Below are positions 6,992-11,009 of a stretch of DNA of 11,009 bases, in pieces (within the stretch, counting starts at the first letter, position 1; the number at the start of each line of letters is the position of its first letter). This stretch comes from JBDNFP01 sp041689775 (GTDB lineage: Bacteria; Bacteroidota; Bacteroidia; Cytophagales; Spirosomataceae). Location of the stretch: assembly GCA_041689775.1 (NCBI GenBank), contig JBDNFP010000396.1, positions 1 through 11,009 of the forward strand. The letters are read 5' to 3'. A program made the position numbers and the translations under genes. A model generated the notes under the pieces. That model saw nothing but the letters and a program-made list of their open reading frames with translations, made no database searches and was not told the DNA's origin.

Positions 6992-8473
6992 ATGAAAAAG
7001 AGAATAATAGTATTATCAGTAGCATTCCTTAGCATGTTCGCAGTATCATGCAACGAGGACTACCTGGATACCGCTCCTACCGCAAGTGTAGATGCTAGTG
7101 CTGCTTTTGCTACCACAAAAAATGCTACGGCTGCCGTAAACGGTATCTACCGCGCGATGGTAGTTCGGTACCTTGGATCACAGGGTTTTTTCGGACACCC
7201 TGCCATGATGATTATGTTGGACGTATTAGGTGAAGACCTAGTATTTGGCAACTCATCAAACGGCTGGCACTTTGCCGAAGGACGCTGGCAGAGCCACCGT
7301 TCTGATACTGGAAACCTAGGACAACTACCCTACCAGATGTATTATCGTATGATTGGTAACGCCAACTTGGTAATTGTCAATATCGATAACGCGGTGGGTA
7401 CTCAGGCCGAAAGAGATCAATTGAAAGGTGAAGCACTTGCCATAAGAGGGTTTTCTTACTTCAATTTGGTTCAGTTGTATGGTAAGCGTTATGATAATAA
7501 CGCAAAGCCTAACGCCCAATTAGGTGTTCCGTTGGTGTTAGCGCCAACCACCGAAGGTTTACCACGGGCAACCGTTGAGGAGGTGTACACTCAAATCAAT
7601 AGTGATTTGACGCAGGCTGCTTCTTTGTTGAAAACGACAAGAAACGCCAAGTCACACATTAACCTAAACGTAACGAAGGGTCTATTGGCACGCGTTGCTT
7701 TAACTCAGCAAAATTGGGCGGCTTCTGCTACTTACGCGGCTGAGGCACGGGCAGGTTTCCCTTTAATGTCGGAAGCACAATACCTGGAAGGTTTTGTAGA
7801 CGTTGGAAACGCCGAGTGGATGTGGGGCTTTGATCACCTGGAAGATCAGTCGGAGTTCTTTGGTGCTTATTTTTCTTACATTTCAAGCAACTTCAACTCG
7901 TCAAACATTCGTCAGACGCCTAAGGCAATCAGTAGCTTACTATACGCTAAGATTTCCCCAACGGACGTTCGGGCCAAGATGTGGGTACCTGTACCAACCG
8001 CCGCCAACACCTTAACCCCTCCCGGTGGTGTTCGCGTACCGTATCACGTACAGAAGTTCCGCCTGCCACCTAACCCTTCAACGAGTACTATGGGAGATAT
8101 TCCTTACATGCGTGCGGCTGAAATGTTCCTCATTCAGGCGGAAGGTCAGGCTCGCTCTGGCAACGCCGCCGCTGCGGCCAAGACTCTCTTTGATCTGGTA
8201 AGCCGTAGAGATGCTGCTTATGTGCAGTCTACCAAGACAGGTGCAGACTTGTTGGAAGAAATCTTGGTCAACCGTCGGGTTGAATTGTGGGGAGAAGGTT
8301 TCCGTTTTACAGATCTTAAGCGCATGAACTTGCCTTTGAACCGTAACGGTGCTAACCATAACCCAGCGGTTGCGGTAGTATTTGATATTCCTGCCGGTGA
8401 TGTGCAGTGGGAGTTCTTGATTCCTATCCGCGAGATCAATGCAAATAAAGCCATGGTACAGAATCCTCTGTAA
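6992..8473 (+). CDS. SusD/RagB-family outer-membrane nutrient-binding lipoprotein
   Basis: A 493-residue surface lipoprotein that caps the SusC barrel and binds substrate before import. Seen: a signal peptide with lipobox FAVSC (Cys20 from the chosen start), then NEDYLDTAPTAS, the usual start of mature SusD proteins. The N-terminal helical (TPR-like) part contains GEALAIRGFSYFNLVQLYG (146-164). The C-terminal family domain contains YMRAAEMFLIQAEG (372-385) and NRRVELWGEGFRFTDLKR (427-444). I chose ATG at 6992 because it gives a normal lipoprotein signal (MKKRIIV). An in-frame TTG at 6971, directly after the susC stop, would add seven residues that break the signal's basic start. The gene is intact, shares the susC transcript and is followed by a strong terminator. 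Ligand specificity is unknown. Confidence 0.95.
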   Translation: MKKRIIVLSVAFLSMFAVSCNEDYLDTAPTASVDASAAFATTKNATAAVNGIYRAMVVRYLGSQGFFGHPAMMIMLDVLGEDLVFGNSSNGWHFAEGRWQSHRSDTGNLGQLPYQMYYRMIGNANLVIVNIDNAVGTQAERDQLKGEALAIRGFSYFNLVQLYGKRYDNNAKPNAQLGVPLVLAPTTEGLPRATVEEVYTQINSDLTQAASLLKTTRNAKSHINLNVTKGLLARVALTQQNWAASATYAAEARAGFPLMSEAQYLEGFVDVGNAEWMWGFDHLEDQSEFFGAYFSYISSNFNSSNIRQTPKAISSLLYAKISPTDVRAKMWVPVPTAANTLTPPGGVRVPYHVQKFRLPPNPSTSTMGDIPYMRAAEMFLIQAEGQARSGNAAAAAKTLFDLVSRRDAAYVQSTKTGADLLEEILVNRRVELWGEGFRFTDLKRMNLPLNRNGANHNPAVAVVFDIPAGDVQWEFLIPIREINANKAMVQNPL

Positions 8474-8495
8474 GCTAGCTTGCTAAAAATAGTTT

Positions 8496-8540
8496 AAAAC
8501 CCTCCCCTTTGGCCTGTCCGAAGGGGAGGTTTTCTTTTTT
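8496..8540 (+). terminator. Intrinsic terminator of the susCD operon
   Basis: A GC-rich stem pairs CCTCCCCTT (8501-8509) with AAGGGGAGG (8521-8529). It is extended by AAAA/TTTT pairing across a single bulged C, and a T-rich tail (8530-8540) follows. It starts about 23 bp after the susD stop. A short perfect palindrome, AAGCTAGCTT (8472-8481), overlaps the stop codon. The hairpin cleanly separates susCD from the radical SAM gene. Confidence 0.88.
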
Positions 8541-8578
8541 GGTCAATACCCTACTAAACAACTCTCCTCCACAAGCCG

Positions 8579-8586
8579 TATCTTTG
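8579..8586 (+). promoter_or_regulatory. -7 promoter box for the radical SAM gene
   Basis: TATCTTTG is an exact match to the Bacteroidota -7 consensus TAnnTTTG, in the only gap between the susCD terminator and the radical SAM gene. No clear TTTG is seen at the -33 distance. Transcription would begin near 8593, almost at the ATG of the mini-ORF at 8595. Confidence 0.5.
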
Positions 8587-8594
8587 TGACTTAA

Positions 8595-8621
8595 ATGACC
8601 ATTGATACCGAATTGCTTTGA
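8595..8621 (+). CDS. Eight-codon mini-ORF overlapping the radical SAM start
   Basis: ATG at 8595 opens a frame encoding MTIDTELL, stopping at TGA (8619-8621). This stop overlaps the TTG start of the radical SAM gene (8618-8620) in a TTGA arrangement. It could be a leader peptide that delivers ribosomes to the weak TTG start. Alternatively it is the true N-terminus of the next protein, joined by a -1 frameshift or separated by a one-base sequence error. Nothing in the peptide itself suggests a function, and chance is possible. Confidence 0.3.
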   Translation: MTIDTELL

Positions 8622-10816
8622 ACCAGAACGTACTTTTCATAACCCCTCCCTTTACGCAACTCAACACGCCATATCCGGCTACGGCCTACCTTAAAGGCTT
8701 TCTGAATACGCAGAGAATAACCTCTCATCAGGCGGATCTGGGGATAGAGGTAATACTCCAACTATTCAGTAAGAAAGGGCTAATTAAGCTCTTTACTGAG
8801 TTAGAAGCCTCCGATATTGAGCTGTCGGATAATAGCTACCGGATGTATGCCTTACGGGAAGAGTATATCAGTACCATTGATCCCGTTATCCGGTTTTTGC
8901 AAAACAAAAATTCTACGCTTGCCCACAGTATATGTGATCAGAGCTACCTGCCCGAGGCGTCCCGCTTTGAGCAATTGGAAGAGCTGGATTGGGCGTTTGG
9001 AACAATGGGTATACAGGACAAAGCCCGCCACCTAGCCACGCTGTATCTGGAAGATCTGGGCGACTTGATTCAGGAAGGCATTGACCCCCACTTTGGGTTT
9101 AGCCGCTACGCCGAACGGCTTGGGCGAACCGCTACCCACTTTGATGAAATTGAAGAAACACTGCAAGCCCAGGATACCCTCATTTCGTCCCTGTTAGTGG
9201 CGCTTGTGGAAGAAAAAATCGCGAAATGGCAACCTAATGTCGTGTGCCTGAGTGTGCCGTTTCCCGGTAATCTGTACGGAGCCCTGAAATGCGGTCAATA
9301 CATCAAAAAGCACCATCCGCAAATCGCCGTGGTAATGGGTGGAGGCTATGCCAATACCGAACTCCGAACGCTGCGCGAGCCACGGGTTTTTGATTACATT
9401 GATTACCTAAGCCTTGATGATGGAGAAGCTCCACTCATAAATCTATTAGAATACCTTGATGGTCAACGGGAAATAACCCAACTAAAACGGGTGTTCGCTC
9501 GCACAGACGGAAAAGTAGTATACCACAACGGAGCCAAAGAGCGGGATGTAGCCCAACGGGATACGGGTACGCCCGATTATGCGGATCTACCTTTACTGAA
9601 CTACCTCTCCGTGATTGAAGTAGTAAACCCGATGCACCGCTTATGGAGTGATGGTCGGTGGAATAAGCTGACGCTAGCCCACGGTTGTTACTGGGGGAAA
9701 TGCTCATTTTGTGATATTTCGCTAGACTACATTAAACGGTACGAACCCGTAACCGCTTCCTTGCTTTGCGACCGGATTGAGGAAATTATCGAGCAAACCC
9801 AGCAGAACGGTTTTCACTTCGTGGACGAGGCGGCCCCACCGGCCCTGATGCGAGATTTAGCCCTCGAAATTATCCGGCGTAAACTGACGGTAGTGTGGTG
9901 GACTAACATTCGATTTGAAAAAAGTTTCACCCCTGATCTTTGCCTATTACTAAAAGCCTCGGGCTGCATTGCCGTTTCGGGCGGACTTGAAGTAGCCTCC
10001 GACCGGTTGCTCGAACGAATGAAGAAAGGCGTTACCGTGGCGCAGGTAGCAAGGGTAGCCGATGCCTTTACCCAAGCGGGCATTATGGTACATGCCTACC
10101 TGATGTACGGTTTCCCCACCCAAACGGAACAGGAAACCATCGATTCGCTTGAAATGGTGCGTCAGTTATTTCAGGCAGGTATTGTTCAATCTGGCTTTTG
10201 GCATCGCTTCGCCATGACGGCGCATAGCCCGGTGGGTCTGCATCCGGCGGAGTTTGACGTACAACGAATCGGACCTGATTTTGGTGGCTTTGCCGACAAT
10301 GATCTGTACCACGAAGATCCGATGGGCGCCGATCATGATTTATATGCCGAGGGATTGCGCAAATCGCTTTTCAATTATATGCACGAAGTAGGTTTTGACA
10401 TGCCGTTAAAGAAGTGGTTTGATTTTAAAGTCCCACCAACGTCTGTTCCTCCCCGCTATATTGAACAGAGTGTTTCTGCAAATTCGGAACCCGAGGTTCG
10501 TTCCAATGCCATAGTTACGTGGCTAGGTAGAGTACCCACCATGAACGTTTTCGAGGAAAAAGAGAAAAATCAGGTAATTCAAATTGCTGAATTGGAGTTT
10601 TACGGTAAGAAAAGCCACTGGACATTGACGGTTAATATAGCGATGGGGGAGTGGCTGATGGAAGTCTTTCCGAAACTGAGCATTCAGGAACCGAATCCCT
10701 TGCCGCTTCATGAACTGAGCTCACTATACGAGGGGCAAGATCAAGGTAAATTCTCTGATTTTACGCAGTCGTACGTGTGGCAGGAGTTGCGGGATAATGG
10801 CTTACTGATAGTATAA
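8618..10816 (+). CDS. B12-binding-type radical SAM protein, function unknown
   Basis: A 732-residue cytoplasmic enzyme. Seen: an N-terminus of the cobalamin-binding Rossmann type (VLFITPPF, then YPATAYLKGFL, residues 5-29), continued at VVMGGGYANTELR (238-250), with a helical insertion between. The radical SAM core (about 350-600) has the Cys triad C357, C362, C365 in HGCYWGKCSFCD, spaced CX4CX2C instead of the commoner CX3CX2C. GGLEVASDRLLERMKKG (455-471) and YLMYGFPTQTEQE (494-506) fit the SAM-binding strands. A canonical DxHxxG cobalamin-ligand motif is not apparent, so B12 binding may be base-on or lost. The last 110 residues, ending WQELRDNGLLIV, form a separate region that could be a small winged-helix fold. 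Translation starts at TTG: an in-frame stop (8603-8605) rules out anything longer except ATT at 8612, and no early ATG exists. The gene has its own promoter. Substrate and reaction are unknown; methylation or a complex rearrangement is typical of the superfamily. Confidence 0.88.
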   Translation: MNQNVLFITPPFTQLNTPYPATAYLKGFLNTQRITSHQADLGIEVILQLFSKKGLIKLFTELEASDIELSDNSYRMYALREEYISTIDPVIRFLQNKNSTLAHSICDQSYLPEASRFEQLEELDWAFGTMGIQDKARHLATLYLEDLGDLIQEGIDPHFGFSRYAERLGRTATHFDEIEETLQAQDTLISSLLVALVEEKIAKWQPNVVCLSVPFPGNLYGALKCGQYIKKHHPQIAVVMGGGYANTELRTLREPRVFDYIDYLSLDDGEAPLINLLEYLDGQREITQLKRVFARTDGKVVYHNGAKERDVAQRDTGTPDYADLPLLNYLSVIEVVNPMHRLWSDGRWNKLTLAHGCYWGKCSFCDISLDYIKRYEPVTASLLCDRIEEIIEQTQQNGFHFVDEAAPPALMRDLALEIIRRKLTVVWWTNIRFEKSFTPDLCLLLKASGCIAVSGGLEVASDRLLERMKKGVTVAQVARVADAFTQAGIMVHAYLMYGFPTQTEQETIDSLEMVRQLFQAGIVQSGFWHRFAMTAHSPVGLHPAEFDVQRIGPDFGGFADNDLYHEDPMGADHDLYAEGLRKSLFNYMHEVGFDMPLKKWFDFKVPPTSVPPRYIEQSVSANSEPEVRSNAIVTWLGRVPTMNVFEEKEKNQVIQIAELEFYGKKSHWTLTVNIAMGEWLMEVFPKLSIQEPNPLPLHELSSLYEGQDQGKFSDFTQSYVWQELRDNGLLIV

Positions 10817-10850
10817 GTTTTTTATGGCTCGGTGAGTAAGTGTCAGCTTT

Positions 10851-10872
10851 TAAACAATAGTTTTTCTGTTTA
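10851..10872. repeat. Small AT-rich hairpin downstream of the radical SAM gene
   Basis: TAAACA (10851-10856) pairs with TGTTTA (10867-10872), and flanking T and A runs extend the pairing across a bulge. It may be a weak terminator for the radical SAM gene or lie near the edge of the adjacent insertion element. A T-run (10818-10823) directly follows the gene's stop but has no stem before it. Confidence 0.3.
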
Positions 10873-10889
10873 TAAAACGGAGGGTAAAA

Positions 10890-10916
10890 CCCATTCATCG
10901 CTTTTGCGTGGATGGG
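10890..10916 (-). repeat. Subterminal hairpin of the IS200/IS605 element
   Basis: CCCATTCATCGC (10890-10901) pairs with GCGTGGATGGG (10906-10916) around a TTTT loop, with one bulged T and one wobble or mismatch. Position (10-37 bases after the transposase stop) and bulged shape match the hairpins that TnpA recognises at IS200/IS605 ends. A short competing inverted repeat, GGGTAAAACCC, overlaps its left side (10882-10892). Confidence 0.6.
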
Positions 10917-10926
10917 ATGTAAGCGA

Positions 10927-11009
10927 CTAACCCTGATTAAGGAAATACTCACGAATAGTATCAGGTGATGCTTCACCAATAGAACAAACGAAATAACCAT
11001 CACTCCAAA
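10927..11009 (-). CDS. tnpA: IS200/IS605 Y1 transposase TnpA, C-terminal fragment
   Basis: Only the last 26 residues are inside the window: WSDGYFVCSIGEASP followed by DTIREYFLNQG and a TAG stop. The WxxGYFV...S block and the terminal YxxxQ motif (Tyr and Gln of EYFLNQ) match the end of IS200/IS605 HUH transposases. There the Tyr is the nucleophile that cuts and joins single-stranded DNA, and the Gln helps hold the metal. The HUH motif lies outside the window, so I cannot say whether the gene is complete. It runs convergently to the radical SAM gene, 110 bp away. Whether a tnpB gene accompanies it cannot be seen. Confidence 0.8.
   Translation of the reverse strand, partial: WSDGYFVCSIGEASPDTIREYFLNQG

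Larger units (their letters stand above)
10890..11009 (-). mobile_element. IS200/IS605-family element, right-end fragment
   Basis: The window edge cuts through an insertion sequence of the single-strand-transposing IS200/IS605 type. The identification rests on the transposase C-terminus (10927-11009) and a subterminal hairpin just past its stop. Such elements have no terminal inverted repeats and no target duplication, so the exact boundary cannot be set from this end alone. It probably lies a few to about 30 bases left of 10890. Confidence 0.65.

Noticed and set aside
8474..8617. Possible RiPP precursor peptide before the radical SAM gene
   Set aside because: The only ATG frame here encodes eight residues without a core-like sequence, and the rest of the gap is the terminator and promoter.
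10761..11003. Minus-strand open frame of 80 codons at the right edge
   Set aside because: It overlaps the radical SAM gene end and the transposase fragment in the wrong frame. The neighbouring frame encodes the recognisable TnpA C-terminus.

Overview
The window looks like chromosomal DNA from a Bacteroidota bacterium, most likely of the Cytophagales type. This is inferred from a SusC/SusD outer-membrane pair, a single-RRM RNA-binding protein, AT-rich intergenic DNA with TAnnTTTG-like -7 boxes, and few visible Shine-Dalgarno sequences. No species can be named from the sequence alone.

Layout, left to right. Positions 1-279 hold no gene, only weak AT-rich hairpins downstream of the first gene. 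A GH30-family glycosidase lipoprotein (280-1707, minus) is transcribed divergently, across 90 bp, from a small RRM RNA-binding protein (1798-2250, plus). A 260-bp spacer follows with a degenerate duplicated module that includes a 14-bp tandem repeat. Next comes a LacX-like aldose 1-epimerase family gene (2511-3389), closed by a 13-bp perfect-stem hairpin. A 404-bp spacer with a striking 17-bp perfect inverted repeat precedes a SusC-like TonB-dependent transporter (3794-6970) and its SusD-like lipoprotein partner (6992-8473). That pair ends in a clear intrinsic terminator. A 732-residue radical SAM protein with a B12-binding-type N-terminus follows (8618-10816), using a TTG start that overlaps the stop of an 8-codon mini-ORF. 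The right edge carries the C-terminal end of an IS200/IS605-type Y1 transposase on the minus strand, with a subterminal hairpin beside it.

How the genes may work together. SusC and SusD should form one outer-membrane uptake complex for a glycan or other large nutrient. The GH30 lipoprotein and the epimerase are plausible helpers (glycan cleavage, sugar-anomer interconversion), so the left two thirds resembles a loose, minimal carbohydrate-use locus. It lacks the sensor/regulator gene and the co-directional hydrolases of a classic polysaccharide utilisation locus. The RRM protein and the radical SAM enzyme have no evident link to it. The least explained elements are the radical SAM protein, with its CX4CX2C cluster motif and uncharacterised C-terminal region, its unusual translation start, and the palindrome upstream of susC.
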